Assembly (NCBI GenBank): GCA_015056945.1
Contig: SVFH01000022.1
Span: forward strand, 1-47,978
DNA length: 47,978 nt
Direction: 5' to 3'
Source: Lachnospiraceae bacterium
Lineage (GTDB): Bacteria > Bacillota > Clostridia > Lachnospirales > Lachnospiraceae
How positions within the stretch are numbered: the first letter of the stretch is position 1; every line of letters starts with the position of its first letter. Of this stretch, positions 1-9,137 are shown in pieces. Below the pieces are notes generated by a model that saw nothing but the letters and a program-made list of their open reading frames with translations, ran no database searches and was not told the DNA's origin. Position numbers and translations under genes: made by a program.

Positions 1-129
<129 letters not shown>

Positions 130-434
130 AATTTTAAATTCGTTTGTCCGTTCAAAATCAACATCTAGCTAATTTCTTCCGTTTTACTTTGTTTAGGTTT
201 CTTTCTCTGAATAATTCTCTTGCAGTTGTTCGCAGTTGCAACTCATAAACGCTGGCGCGTTTATTTCGTCACGGGCGTTCGCCCTATCAATCCAAAATCC
301 CCTCCGCAAATTTGTGCAAGCACAATTTGCGTCGCGTCTTTTGTCTTGGCACTGCTCACTGCTTATCTGAACTTTCAGGGTTGCATTGCTGTTTATTTGT
401 CAAGGTTGTGTGCTGCGCTGTTTATTCGCGACAG
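130..434 (-). other. rRNA operon leader with three stem-loops
   Basis: This is the transcribed spacer between the rRNA promoter and the 16S 5' end; no gene is supported in it. It holds three clear inverted repeats: ATAAACGC/GCGTTTAT around a four-base loop (246-265), GGGCG/CGCCC with a tight loop (274-285), and TTGTGC/GCACAA (313-326). These probably fold in the pre-rRNA leader and may take part in antitermination or RNase III processing, but the 16S trailer needed to test pairing lies outside the window. Short reading frames here are not convincing. Confidence 0.6.
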
Positions 435-441
435 CTTTGTT

Positions 442-470
442 ATAATAACACTCTATTTTCAGAATGTCAA
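442..470 (-). promoter_or_regulatory. rRNA operon promoter (sigma-A type)
   Basis: On the minus strand a perfect -35 box TTGACA (465-470) is separated by exactly 17 bases from a -10 box TATTAT (442-447). It points at the 16S gene with a leader of about 300 bases. The A/T-rich tract upstream (471-500) resembles an UP element, which is usual for rRNA promoters. Confidence 0.85.
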
Positions 471-481
471 CAACTTTTTTT

Positions 482-499
482 AAGTTTTTTAAAAAACTT
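482..499. repeat. Perfect 18-bp A/T palindrome between 502-1764 gene and rRNA promoter
   Basis: AAGTTTTTTAAAAAACTT is a perfect palindrome just past the stop codon of the upstream minus-strand gene and just upstream of the rRNA -35 box. It could be a weak terminator for that gene, an UP element for the rRNA promoter, or both. The sequence alone does not decide this. Confidence 0.5.
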
Positions 500-501
500 T
501 T

Positions 502-1764
502 TTACTTCAATTCTACAGTCCGTATTCCGTCCGCCGAAATAAGGATAAAGCGGTCCGCAACGTTAGTGGGCGCCATTGCAAGAATCGGCGTATTAAATTC
601 GCCGTTAAACTTTTCAACTCCGCCGATTTTATGAATCAGACAGCGTTCTGCATTATATATAATGATACGTCCGTCATCAAAAAACATTTCATCATATTCC
701 GAGTCAAAGACAACGGAATCTTTTTTTCGTCCGCTCTCATCATAGATATCTACACGATATCTTGCCTCGCCATCTACATTATTATGCACAAGTCCCACAT
801 ATCCGTTTCCGTAGAAACTTGAGATGACATTTTCCTGTAACATTACTTCGCCGTCACTAATCGGCTTTTCGTTTCCGCTATAAAACATCAGGCGGTTGTC
901 CGCAATTGCCACAGCTTTCGAAGGGCTGACAAACTCCATCTGCGGCACAATTGCATTTGCATAAGTATAGCCGCTCACCAGATTGTCGGTCTCATTCTTT
1001 CCTACTTCGCCGAAATTATAAAAGGCAACGTTTGTTTTGAAATTGCCGTTATCTACATATAAATATGAAATACCAACCAAGTGTCCGCTGTCTGAAATAC
1101 AGGTGGCTACAGGATAGCCGCTGTTTCGCATGGTGGTACTGAAAAAAGCTTTCTGCTCGCCTGTTTTATCATAGATATAAATCGGCGTAGTCGCCGTATC
1201 ATCAAGAACCGCAATCGCCAGCCCCTTCGGAGACACGCGAAAACTGCGAATCGGCATACCCGTACTTATTTCACCAAGCACCTGTATCTCATCCATCATG
1301 TATATTTTACTTCCGTTATAATCTGCAATTCCTGCCACATTCCCGGAAATATCCACTCTGGGATTCTGCATTTCATATGTTACGTTCCACACAACATCGC
1401 CTTTGCTGTTTATGCACTTGGCACCATCACTTCCGTATACAAGCAGGGAATTGCCGAATCGTTGCGCACGCGTTCCCGAAGTAATTGCAACTTCCTGTGT
1501 CTGAATCACTTCGTACGTTTCGTACACTTTAAACTGATAACGCAGATAAAAGAACACCGTCGCACAAATCAGGACAACAAACAAAAAGGATACACGGATA
1601 AAAATATCCATTCTGTGCTTGGATAACTCTGCCCAGAAATTTTTAGTCTTATTTGCCTTGCTCTGATGTGTCGGCTTGAAACGTTCTAATTTATTTGTAT
1701 TTCTTTTACGTGTTTTTACATTACTTAATCTGCTAAAGCTCTTCTTTCTTGTATCCTTAGGCAT
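502..1764 (-). CDS. Membrane-anchored beta-propeller-like protein (DUF5711 type)
   Basis: The 420-residue product has a basic cytosolic N-terminus rich in Lys and Arg (about 1-50), one membrane helix (about 54-74) and a long external region. That region contains repeated beta-strand segments with aromatic and glycine turns, such as SPKGLAIAVLDD and VGISYLYVD, typical of WD/PQQ-like propellers. The pattern matches the Lachnospiraceae family I know as DUF5711, whose function is unknown. The ATG lies a short distance after an AGGATG-like site. The gene is the last before the rRNA operon and ends at the A/T palindrome. A role at the cell surface or in envelope sensing is inference only. Confidence 0.75.
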   Translation of the reverse strand: MPKDTRKKSFSRLSNVKTRKRNTNKLERFKPTHQSKANKTKNFWAELSKHRMDIFIRVSFLFVVLICATVFFYLRYQFKVYETYEVIQTQEVAITSGTRAQRFGNSLLVYGSDGAKCINSKGDVVWNVTYEMQNPRVDISGNVAGIADYNGSKIYMMDEIQVLGEISTGMPIRSFRVSPKGLAIAVLDDTATTPIYIYDKTGEQKAFFSTTMRNSGYPVATCISDSGHLVGISYLYVDNGNFKTNVAFYNFGEVGKNETDNLVSGYTYANAIVPQMEFVSPSKAVAIADNRLMFYSGNEKPISDGEVMLQENVISSFYGNGYVGLVHNNVDGEARYRVDIYDESGRKKDSVVFDSEYDEMFFDDGRIIIYNAERCLIHKIGGVEKFNGEFNTPILAMAPTNVADRFILISADGIRTVELK

Positions 1765-1849
1765 CTTTCATCCTCCATGCATTCCCTCTTACCACAGCTC
1801 TTTCCCACTCCGGATACGAGCCGTCTCACAATGCGTCTCTGATAGTATA

Positions 1850-3055
1850 TCACACTTTTTGACGCGGGAGTAGGATTTTTTGTCCGCATAAAATATTATC
1901 CATATCTTCAATCTCATTAAGGCTGCAAATCTCATCCAAAAGTGTCAAATCTCCGTAAAAGGACATGCAGATTCCGTAAAGCGTATCACCCTTGTTTACC
2001 ACATACGTTGCGCAGGCCTCTTCATCTTTTTTCTCCGGATTTGTTTTCTCCTGCTCTTCGACGGTCTCCTCAGGTTTCATCTCTTCCTTTGCCTCATCAC
2101 TTTCCTCCGGATTTGTTTCTGTATCTTCTTCGACAGTTGTTTCAAAAGACGTCTCTTCTGTGGCACCTTCTGTTTCCGGTGCCGCCTGTATTAGCACCTC
2201 TTCTTTATTCACATCATCCGAAATCGGTAGTTCTCCCAAATCATCCCCTGCCTGTCCGGTCACGAAATCCTCTTTTAGTTCCGGCGACTCCGAAACATCC
2301 TCTAATTCTCCGTACTCTACTGCAGCAACCTCTTTTGCCTCCTCATTGCCAAATGTATTTATCACTCTGCTGCCGAGTGCAAAAATCATCAATAATACAA
2401 AAACCGCACAGCTTGCAATCGCCAGACGATTCCGCTTTTTGGCCGCCTTCTTTTCCTTATAGAATTCCCGACAGCTGCGCGCCACATCATCCGGCTCGCA
2501 CGCCCGCACCACTTCTTCTTTCCAATGCGCATCTACCATAAAATTCTGCATCCTTTCATTCTGTTCATAAAAAATGAAATATCCGTCTGCTTCCTTGGGC
2601 ATGTCCGTCGGATATGTATAAAAGTGTTCTTCGCCCGTACCCTTTTCCACAGTCAGCAATAACTCGGGAAGTCCCATAAGCGAGTCCAGTCTGGAACGGT
2701 AGAATTTCTCCCACACTGCACCGCCTTCCGTATTCTGAATGAAGCACCAGCCCAAAAAGAAATAGTCTGCAAAAGACTCTGCTCTTTTACGCATTATTTT
2801 TTGCACGCTTTCGCGTCGGAACGCCTCGGTTTCCTCTCCGGCTTCTTCAAATGCTGCCGCATAGATATAAAATTCCCTGCAATCTTCTGCTTCCCTGCAG
2901 CAACCAAACAGACCTGCAATGCCCTCTTTTTTCCCCTTGTCGGATGCAATCTGACTCAGATAGGAGACTACATAATCTTCTATATATATTTTATTTCTTT
3001 TGTCTGCCATGCCTATCTGCTTACGATTCTTTGGTGTTTCGGGTTCCTGTGTCAT
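1850..3055 (-). CDS. LysM-domain membrane protein
   Basis: This 401-residue protein ends in a clear LysM domain (about 350-398: YVVNKGDTLYGICMSFYGD, then the NEI and GQKILLP segments), a peptidoglycan-binding module. The N-terminal 200 residues are cytosolic and Cys/Glu-rich without a recognised fold. A single membrane helix (about 208-228) follows, then a very acidic Glu/Thr-rich linker (about 240-345) that should span the wall. The ATG at 3055 is chosen because AGGAGG lies 6 bases upstream. The layout resembles other Firmicutes proteins that couple a cytosolic domain to a wall-bound LysM. The cytosolic partner is unknown. Confidence 0.85.
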   Translation of the reverse strand: MTQEPETPKNRKQIGMADKRNKIYIEDYVVSYLSQIASDKGKKEGIAGLFGCCREAEDCREFYIYAAAFEEAGEETEAFRRESVQKIMRKRAESFADYFFLGWCFIQNTEGGAVWEKFYRSRLDSLMGLPELLLTVEKGTGEEHFYTYPTDMPKEADGYFIFYEQNERMQNFMVDAHWKEEVVRACEPDDVARSCREFYKEKKAAKKRNRLAIASCAVFVLLMIFALGSRVINTFGNEEAKEVAAVEYGELEDVSESPELKEDFVTGQAGDDLGELPISDDVNKEEVLIQAAPETEGATEETSFETTVEEDTETNPEESDEAKEEMKPEETVEEQEKTNPEKKDEEACATYVVNKGDTLYGICMSFYGDLTLLDEICSLNEIEDMDNILCGQKILLPRQKV

Positions 3056-3142
3056 AATAAGCCTCCTATCTGCATATCATTATTCTTTGCACTTTTTACC
3101 CTCTCAAAATAGCACAGTCAGTCTGTCGATTTATAGCAAAAC

Positions 3143-3188
3143 AAAACCACGGTTCGAAGAAGTTATCGACATTCTTCGCCGTGGTTTT
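3143..3188 (-). terminator. Intrinsic terminator (possibly bidirectional)
   Basis: A nested stem pairs AAAACCACGG (3143-3152) with CCGTGGTTTT (3179-3188) and CGAAGAA (3155-3161) with TTCTTCG (3172-3178). It lies just after the stop codon of the papain-like gene on the minus strand, with T-rich sequence on both sides, so it can work in either direction. Confidence 0.85.
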
Positions 3189-3210
3189 TTTCACTCAGTA
3201 TTCTTTTTGT

Positions 3211-3759
3211 TCAGTCCCCGGGACGCTTTACCATCTTCCAGTAATCCTGAAGACGCCCGCGATAAATTTCTTTTAACATCGGACTGTTTCTAAAGTCCTC
3301 CGGACGCACCGCAAGATAATCCTTATCGGTAACCTTTATGCCGGCTTCCTGCAGCACACAGGCTACAAACTGGGAACAATAGTAGGAGTTTCTGACCTTT
3401 GGATAGTATTTCATCCATGCCAGCACAATTCCTATATAATTATAGTAGTATTTCTCTTTTTCCATCCAGAACGCTTTGGTCACTTCCCAGGCCCTTCGGT
3501 ACTGCTCGGGTGTTACTTCAATCTCATAGATTACGGATTCTGTTTTGACAAGTCGACCGAATACGTTTTTGTCCGGACGTTCATGTACCAGTCCTGCATT
3601 CATAATATCGTACGCAGTCCTGCGCCCGAAACTGTACATACGATACAGTTCCTTGTCCAGAGAAATCGAGCAATGCGGAGTCGGCTCACCTGTCGTTGCA
3701 CAAATTATATGAGATAAAATTGTTCCTGTTTTACTTAAAATAACATATATTTTTTTCAA
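3211..3759 (-). CDS. Permuted papain-like (YiiX/C92-type) amidase or hydrolase
   Basis: The 182-residue product looks like a permuted NlpC/P60-type cysteine hydrolase. His29 sits in PTPHCSISLD near the N-terminus and Cys128 in YYCSQFV near the C-terminus, the His-first, Cys-second order of the permuted YaeF/YiiX family. Such enzymes cleave amide or ester bonds in peptidoglycan peptides or lipids; the substrate here is unknown. There is no signal peptide, so it may act in the cytosol or at the membrane. The start is a TTG with GAGGAAAG about 8 bases upstream; no ATG fits better. A small hairpin (3775-3799) separates it from the dehydratase gene, and a terminator follows it. Confidence 0.75.
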   Translation of the reverse strand: MKKIYVILSKTGTILSHIICATTGEPTPHCSISLDKELYRMYSFGRRTAYDIMNAGLVHERPDKNVFGRLVKTESVIYEIEVTPEQYRRAWEVTKAFWMEKEKYYYNYIGIVLAWMKYYPKVRNSYYCSQFVACVLQEAGIKVTDKDYLAVRPEDFRNSPMLKEIYRGRLQDYWKMVKRPGD

Positions 3760-3811
3760 ATTTACTTTCCTCTGCGCACGAAAAAACTTTCCCCGTGCGT
3801 ATTATTTTACT

Positions 3812-5104
3812 TTACATATCGGAAGCCGCGTTCGCAAGCAAAAGCTTAATGCGGTTTTTCTGATTAATTTCACTTGCACTCGCATCGTAGTCCACGGAAA
3901 TGATACTTACTTCCGGATTTTTTTCTTTTACTGCCTTCATTGCGCCTTTTCCCACGATGTGATTCGGCAGACAGCCAAACGGCTGTGTACAAACAATGCT
4001 CTTGATGCCGCTGTCAATGTGCTCTGCCATTTCCGCAACGAGAAGCCAGCCTTCTCCCATTTTAACACCGTAATTAATGTACTCACGTCCAAGCTTGGCA
4101 ACATGGGTAAATTCCGTCGGCGGAATGAAATCGCTCACTTCACGGAAGGCTTCAATAATATCCTTTTGCTTTTTGCAAAGAATCTTGAACGCAGGACGCA
4201 TGATATGAACACTCTTCTTGTGAATACGGTACATATCATATTCAATCACACGACCGTACAAATAGAACATGGCAAAATCCGTAAGTCCCGCCATAACCGG
4301 TTCTGCGCCTTCCTCGATAAGATAATTTTCAAGGTTTCTGTTGGCAAGCGGAGAAAATTTCACGTAAATTTCGCCGACTATTCCGACACGTTCCTTCTTC
4401 ACCTTATTCATAGGAAGCTCTGCAAAGCTCTTAATGATGTCACGGTACGTTCTCTTAATCTCACCATACGAAAGACTCTTCTTATTACCCAGTCTTTCCA
4501 CAAGTTTCTCCGTCCATTCGTCGGCAAGCTTCTCACTGGAGCCTTTTTCTATTTCATAAGGCTTGGTCTGATTGATGGTGTACATCATAATATCACCGTA
4601 AAGAACGGCGTACATCATACGACGAATCATGGAAAGCGATAACTTAAATCCGGAATTTTTTTCAAGCCCGACAAAGTTCAAAGAGATTACGGGAATGTAT
4701 CCGTAGCCCGCCTTTTTCAATGCCTTTCTGACAAGAGAGATGTAGTTGGAAGCACGACATCCTCCTCCGGTCTGGGTAAATAAAAGCGCCGTCTTTTCCA
4801 AATCATATTCACCGCTTTGCAATGCAGTAATGAACTGGCCGATTACCAGAAGCGCCGGATAGCAGATATCGTTGTGGGTGTATTTCAATCCGGTATCAAT
4901 TACTTCCTGGCCGTCATTTTCCAGCATCTTAGCCTTATAACCGTATACGTTTAAAAGGGACGCAATCATCTTAAGATGACGCGGCAACATTGTAGGCAAA
5001 AGGATGGTATAATCCTTCTTCATCTCTGCCGTGAATTCAACACGTTCAAGCTTGTCGTCTTCTGCCGTCCACTCCCACGCTTTATTTGCTGTAACTGTCT
5101 CCAT
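3812..5104 (-). CDS. 2-hydroxyacyl-CoA dehydratase-type protein
   Basis: The 430-residue protein resembles the HgdB/HgdC-type dehydratase subunit family. It has conserved cysteines in NDICYPALL, TGGGCRASNY and CTQPFGCLPNHIVGKG that would bind a [4Fe-4S] cluster. The ATG at 5104 is preferred over the upstream in-frame start at 5143 because GAGGAG precedes it at good spacing. It starts 10 bases after the activator gene, so the two are cotranscribed. Related proteins dehydrate 2-hydroxyacyl-CoA esters in amino-acid fermentation, but this subgroup (always next to a double activator domain) has no known substrate. Adjacent second dehydratase subunit and CoA-transferase genes are absent, which argues against a standard hydroxyglutarate pathway. 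Confidence 0.8.
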   Translation of the reverse strand: METVTANKAWEWTAEDDKLERVEFTAEMKKDYTILLPTMLPRHLKMIASLLNVYGYKAKMLENDGQEVIDTGLKYTHNDICYPALLVIGQFITALQSGEYDLEKTALLFTQTGGGCRASNYISLVRKALKKAGYGYIPVISLNFVGLEKNSGFKLSLSMIRRMMYAVLYGDIMMYTINQTKPYEIEKGSSEKLADEWTEKLVERLGNKKSLSYGEIKRTYRDIIKSFAELPMNKVKKERVGIVGEIYVKFSPLANRNLENYLIEEGAEPVMAGLTDFAMFYLYGRVIEYDMYRIHKKSVHIMRPAFKILCKKQKDIIEAFREVSDFIPPTEFTHVAKLGREYINYGVKMGEGWLLVAEMAEHIDSGIKSIVCTQPFGCLPNHIVGKGAMKAVKEKNPEVSIISVDYDASASEINQKNRIKLLLANAASDM

Positions 5105-5114
5105 AGTGTTTCTC

Positions 5115-8063
5115 TTACTCCTCTTTGCGCATTTCAAGTGCACCCACCAAACTTCTCAATCGGATGTTTACTGCACTCAAATTATTGATTTCATCAATTT
5201 TAATCTGGGTATAAAGCTTACCTTTCTTAGCAAGGATGCTGCGCATCTCATCTGTTGTAATCGCATCAATACCGCATCCGAAGGATACGAGCTGCACAAG
5301 CTCCATATCAGGCTGTGAAGTTACATATTTCGCTGCAGCATACATTCTCGAATGGAAAGTCCACTGGTTCAGAACTGCTACGCGGGGCATGGAAGTCAGA
5401 TGTGAGATTCCGTCCTCGCTTACTACGGCAAAACCAAGACTTTCTGCCAGGAGGTCAATTCCGTGTCCTATTTCGGGATCGATGTGATACGGCCGGCCGG
5501 CAAGTACCATGATTTTTTTACCCTGTTCCCTTGCCTTCTTAATAATGCGCGCCGCTTCTTCCTGCGTCTCTTTCCTTGTCTTATCATACAAATCAAAGCC
5601 CGCACGAATCGCTTTAAGAAGTTCCCTGCGTGTGAAGTTTCCCCACTCTTTAGGCAGGTACATTTCCAATTCTCTGGCAAGTTCCTTCTCATCATTAATA
5701 TTAAGGAAAGGCGCAAGATATGTAATCTCCTTCAGTTCTTCCATATTTCCTCGTAAAAGTTCGGGGTAATACGCAACAACCGCACAATTATAATGATTGT
5801 CTCCGCCGCCTTCTTCCACATTATATGTAAGACAAGGCAGGAAAATAGCATCGACCTTTTCTTCAATCAGTCTATGAATATGGCCGTGCATTAATTTGGC
5901 GGGATAACATACCGTATCGGACGGGATACTGTCCTGCCCTTTAATATATAACTCTCTCGAGGAAAATCCCGAGAACTTCACGTTCATTCCAAGCGTGGTA
6001 AAAATACCGTACCAAAGTGGCGCCAAATCATATACGCCAAGCTGCAGCGGAATACCGACCGTAATTTTTCTATCCGGAAATTCCTTCATACTCTCAAGAC
6101 GGTTTCTCTTAAATTCATACATATTAAGGGACTCTCCGGCTGACTTCTTTCCGCCGTTTTTCATCTTTTCACAACGGTTACCGGAAATGTATTTACCACC
6201 GTCGGAGAACGTGTTCACGGTAAGGGAACAATGGTTGGTACAACCCTGACAAACCACAGCTTTGGATGTATGGGTAAAAGAAGCAAGTGCTTCGCCAAGT
6301 AAGGTTGTTGATTCGGAAAGCCCGGCATTTAACGCATAAATCGCCGCACCGAACGCGCCCATGATACCGGCGATGTTCGGTCTGATAACATCATGACCGA
6401 TTTCCTTCTCAAAGGAACGCAATACTGCATCGTTTAAGAAAGTACCGCCCTGTACAACAATATGCTCACCGAGTTCTTCCGGCGAATTGGCACGGATTAC
6501 TTTATAAATCGCATTCTTGATAACACTGACTGCAATGCCTGCTGAAATATTTTCTACACTCACACCATCTTTTTGCGCCTGTTTGATGGATGAATTCATA
6601 AACACCGTACAACGGGAACCCAAATCCACCGGTGCATCTCCTCCAAGCGCGAGCTTAGCAAACTCTGCCGTCTGATAGCCTAACGACTTGGCAAACGTCT
6701 CGATGAAAGAACCGCACCCCGAAGAGCAGGCTTCGTTGAGCATAATACTATCCACGGCATTGTCCTTAATCTGAATGCACTTAATGTCCTGCCCACCGAT
6801 ATCAAGGATAAAATCCACTTCCGGGCAGAAATGCTTCGCTGCCATGAAATGCGCCATTGTTTCTACAAGGCCTTTGTCAATGTGGAATGCATTGCGGATT
6901 AATTCTTCGCCGTATCCTGTAACGGCACTTCCCGCAATCTTAATGCGGTCGCCGCAAATTCGCGAAATTTCCATCAACTGCGCTTTCACAACATCCACGG
7001 GATTACCTTTATTCGAATCATAAAAGGACCATAAAAGTTCTTTCTTATCACTAATCAAAGCAAGCTTCGTTGTCGTGGAACCGCAATCGATTCCAAGATA
7101 AGCTTTGCCTTCGTAACTGTCCACATCTCCGTAGATAACCGTCTCTTTGGCATGACGGCCATCAAACTCTTTCTTCTCTGCCTCATTTGCAAATAACGCA
7201 GGCATGCAGACTACATTTTTTTGTCCGTCCAAGGTAGCCTCGATTGCGCGGCATAAGGTGTCATAATCCGTTGTTTTTTCCTGTTTATTTGCATAAAGAG
7301 ACGCGCCGAGCGCAACAGAATATAACGCATACGCAGGGAACACAGCATTCCCCTCCTGAAGCTTAAGCATATCCGTAAATGCTTCTTTTAAGCCCTTATT
7401 GTAAAAGAGCGGACCGCCGAGGAACATGACTTTTCCTTCGATTTTGCGCCCCTGCGCAAGACCTGCAATGGTCTGGTTTACCACGGCATAGTAAATACTT
7501 GCGGCAATATCGCTCTTAGAAACCCCCTGATTAATCAGAGGCTGGATATCCGTCTTGGCAAATACGCCGCAACGGGATGCAATCGGATATACTTTCTTAT
7601 GTTCAAGACTCAATGCATCAAGCTCATCCGGTGTTACATCCAGAAGCGTTGCCATCTGATCAATGAATGCACCGGTTCCGCCGGCGCAGGTTCCGTTCAT
7701 ACGCTCATCCACACCGCCTTTTAAAAAGATGATTTTGGCATCTTCTCCGCCGAGTTCGATTACAACATCCGTCCCCGGCTCCTTCTCCTTTACAAGTGCA
7801 AACGTTGCATACACTTCCTGCACAAATAAAAGACCGGCAGCGTCCGCAAGTCCGAGTCCGGCAGAACCGGAAATTGCCACACGTAAATCACATCCGCGCA
7901 GAATCTCTTCACATTCGCGGATGAAAGCCAAAGTTTTATGACGAACCTGGGAATAATGCCTTTCGTATTTCTGATAAAGGAGTTTATCCCCTTCCGTAAT
8001 TACTATTTTAACCGTGGTAGAGCCAACGTCCACACCTACATTCAAGAGCCTTCTCTCCTGCAT
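5115..8063 (-). CDS. 2-hydroxyacyl-CoA dehydratase activator, double BcrAD/BadFG ATPase with DUF2229
   Basis: The 982-residue protein carries two ASKHA-type activator ATPase domains: GVDVGSTTVK (about 10-19) with Cys126 (GTCAGGTGAF) and Cys165 (SRCGVF), and GIDCGSTTTK (about 324-333) with Cys446/Cys450 (NEACSSGCGSF) and Cys485 (SRCTVF). In single-domain activators such cysteines hold a [4Fe-4S] cluster shared across a dimer; here both halves are on one chain. The C-terminal third (about 650-970, with CYPAKLMHGH) matches the DUF2229 dehydratase-associated domain. The ATG at 8063 follows GAAAGGA; the longer reading frame to 8180 would overlap the patatin gene. Its role should be ATP-driven one-electron reduction of the adjacent dehydratase. 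Confidence 0.88.
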   Translation of the reverse strand: MQERRLLNVGVDVGSTTVKIVITEGDKLLYQKYERHYSQVRHKTLAFIRECEEILRGCDLRVAISGSAGLGLADAAGLLFVQEVYATFALVKEKEPGTDVVIELGGEDAKIIFLKGGVDERMNGTCAGGTGAFIDQMATLLDVTPDELDALSLEHKKVYPIASRCGVFAKTDIQPLINQGVSKSDIAASIYYAVVNQTIAGLAQGRKIEGKVMFLGGPLFYNKGLKEAFTDMLKLQEGNAVFPAYALYSVALGASLYANKQEKTTDYDTLCRAIEATLDGQKNVVCMPALFANEAEKKEFDGRHAKETVIYGDVDSYEGKAYLGIDCGSTTTKLALISDKKELLWSFYDSNKGNPVDVVKAQLMEISRICGDRIKIAGSAVTGYGEELIRNAFHIDKGLVETMAHFMAAKHFCPEVDFILDIGGQDIKCIQIKDNAVDSIMLNEACSSGCGSFIETFAKSLGYQTAEFAKLALGGDAPVDLGSRCTVFMNSSIKQAQKDGVSVENISAGIAVSVIKNAIYKVIRANSPEELGEHIVVQGGTFLNDAVLRSFEKEIGHDVIRPNIAGIMGAFGAAIYALNAGLSESTTLLGEALASFTHTSKAVVCQGCTNHCSLTVNTFSDGGKYISGNRCEKMKNGGKKSAGESLNMYEFKRNRLESMKEFPDRKITVGIPLQLGVYDLAPLWYGIFTTLGMNVKFSGFSSRELYIKGQDSIPSDTVCYPAKLMHGHIHRLIEEKVDAIFLPCLTYNVEEGGGDNHYNCAVVAYYPELLRGNMEELKEITYLAPFLNINDEKELARELEMYLPKEWGNFTRRELLKAIRAGFDLYDKTRKETQEEAARIIKKAREQGKKIMVLAGRPYHIDPEIGHGIDLLAESLGFAVVSEDGISHLTSMPRVAVLNQWTFHSRMYAAAKYVTSQPDMELVQLVSFGCGIDAITTDEMRSILAKKGKLYTQIKIDEINNLSAVNIRLRSLVGALEMRKEE

Positions 8064-8070
8064 TTTACTA

Positions 8071-8937
8071 CTAATTCCTTTCTTCAAAGGCAAGAAATGC
8101 CTTGATTTCCTCCATACGACTGCCGGCATATGCATACCCTTCTTCATACAGGGCAAAAAGCTTATTCCGGTCCGTTTCAAGATGGCTGACTGCCATTGCC
8201 CCCTGCGGGTGCATCAGCAGCACACTGCCTTCTCTTTCTTTCTCATAGACCATATCCCATTGTTTGAAATACAGCGGGAGACGCGTCTTGCATGCCTTGA
8301 TAAAAGGCTTAAACTTCCTTCCGTAAAGAATACGCATTGCAAAACCGAATTTTCCCAGGTTGCTCGGTTCCATCCCTTCTCCCTTTGTGGAAATAAGAAT
8401 GACCCGGTCGCACCCGACGTCAAAACAATGCTGAAGCGGAAGCGGATCAGTCATGCTTCCGTCCATATATACATTACCGTCTAATTTCGTCGCACTGCAA
8501 ATAAGCGGTAACGAGCTTGATGCCTTACAGATTTCCATCAGCCTGATTTCATCCTTCTCTTCCGAAAGATATTCCGGCAAACCCGTATGACAATTCGATA
8601 CCACATATTCACCTTTCGTTTTTGATGCAAAATAGGCATCGAAATCAAACCGCAGGTCTTCACGATAAGACAACGTCCCATATAACTTATCAAGATTTAA
8701 AAATTTGCCGGTTTTTAAAAGTTCCCGTTTCCCACAGTAGGAGTCCTTCTTCGGAAGATCCATTAACTGTTTCGACCTTCCTTTCTGACCAGACATAAAA
8801 TTCAACACATTCGTACCACCGGAGCTGCTGCCGATTGCGTAGTCAAACGTGATGCCTTCTTCCATTAAGCGATCAAGAATGCCGGCTGTAAACATGCCGC
8901 GCGTTCCGCCGCCCTCCAATAACAGACCAGTTTTCAC
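8071..8937 (-). CDS. Patatin-like phospholipase
   Basis: The 288-residue protein opens with the patatin oxyanion motif LLLEGGGTRG (5-14). The nucleophile elbow is GSSSG (Ser38) and the catalytic Asp is in YMDGSMTDPLP, where DGS replaces the usual DGG/DGA. No signal peptide is seen, so it acts on membrane lipids from the cytosolic side. The start is a GTG at 8937 with GGGAGG six bases upstream; the longer frame to 8991 lacks a ribosome binding site and adds residues outside the family. It sits 7 bases before the activator gene and downstream of an acyl carrier protein, suggesting a lipid remodelling group. Confidence 0.9.
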   Translation of the reverse strand: MKTGLLLEGGGTRGMFTAGILDRLMEEGITFDYAIGSSSGGTNVLNFMSGQKGRSKQLMDLPKKDSYCGKRELLKTGKFLNLDKLYGTLSYREDLRFDFDAYFASKTKGEYVVSNCHTGLPEYLSEEKDEIRLMEICKASSSLPLICSATKLDGNVYMDGSMTDPLPLQHCFDVGCDRVILISTKGEGMEPSNLGKFGFAMRILYGRKFKPFIKACKTRLPLYFKQWDMVYEKEREGSVLLMHPQGAMAVSHLETDRNKLFALYEEGYAYAGSRMEEIKAFLAFEERN

Positions 8938-9012
8938 GGAAAACCTCCCTTCGGTCAAAAATGTCAATAAGGATGTCTCTGCTGGAGGCATCCTTTCTCA
9001 ACAATCTCACAC

Positions 9013-9134
9013 CGTATTCAGCTCGCGCCAAATACGGATTGCTCCGCGCTCCCGCAATCCTACACACTATTCAGCTCGCACTAAATACGGATTCCTACGG
9101 ATTGCTCCGCGCTCCGCGCTCCCGCAATCCTACA
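9013..9134. repeat. Two imperfect tandem copies of a hairpin-forming intergenic element
   Basis: Two units of about 52 and 68 bases (9013-9064 and 9067-9134) share TATTCAGCTCGC, AAATACGGATT, GCTCCGCGCTCCCGCAATCC and TAC. Each unit contains two inverted repeats: an outer CGTATT/AATACG pair (clear in unit 1) and GGATTG/CAATCC enclosing a G/C-rich loop. Unit 2 is longer through small internal duplications (ACGGATTCCT and GCTCCGC). The element fills the gap between the acyl carrier protein and patatin genes. It looks like a REP-type mobile palindrome and could act as a terminator or mRNA stabiliser. Confidence 0.75.
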
Positions 9135-9137
9135 TGA

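Noticed and set aside
220..542. Small plus-strand frames (87 and 76 residues) in the rRNA leader
   Set aside because: They lie antisense to the transcribed rRNA leader and promoter, lack ribosome binding sites and show no protein-like pattern.
1942..2541. Plus-strand reading frames of 199 and 156 residues opposite the LysM gene
   Set aside because: They are antisense to the Glu/Thr-rich linker of a well-supported gene; their Ser/Pro-rich content is a mirror of that bias and they lack ribosome binding sites.
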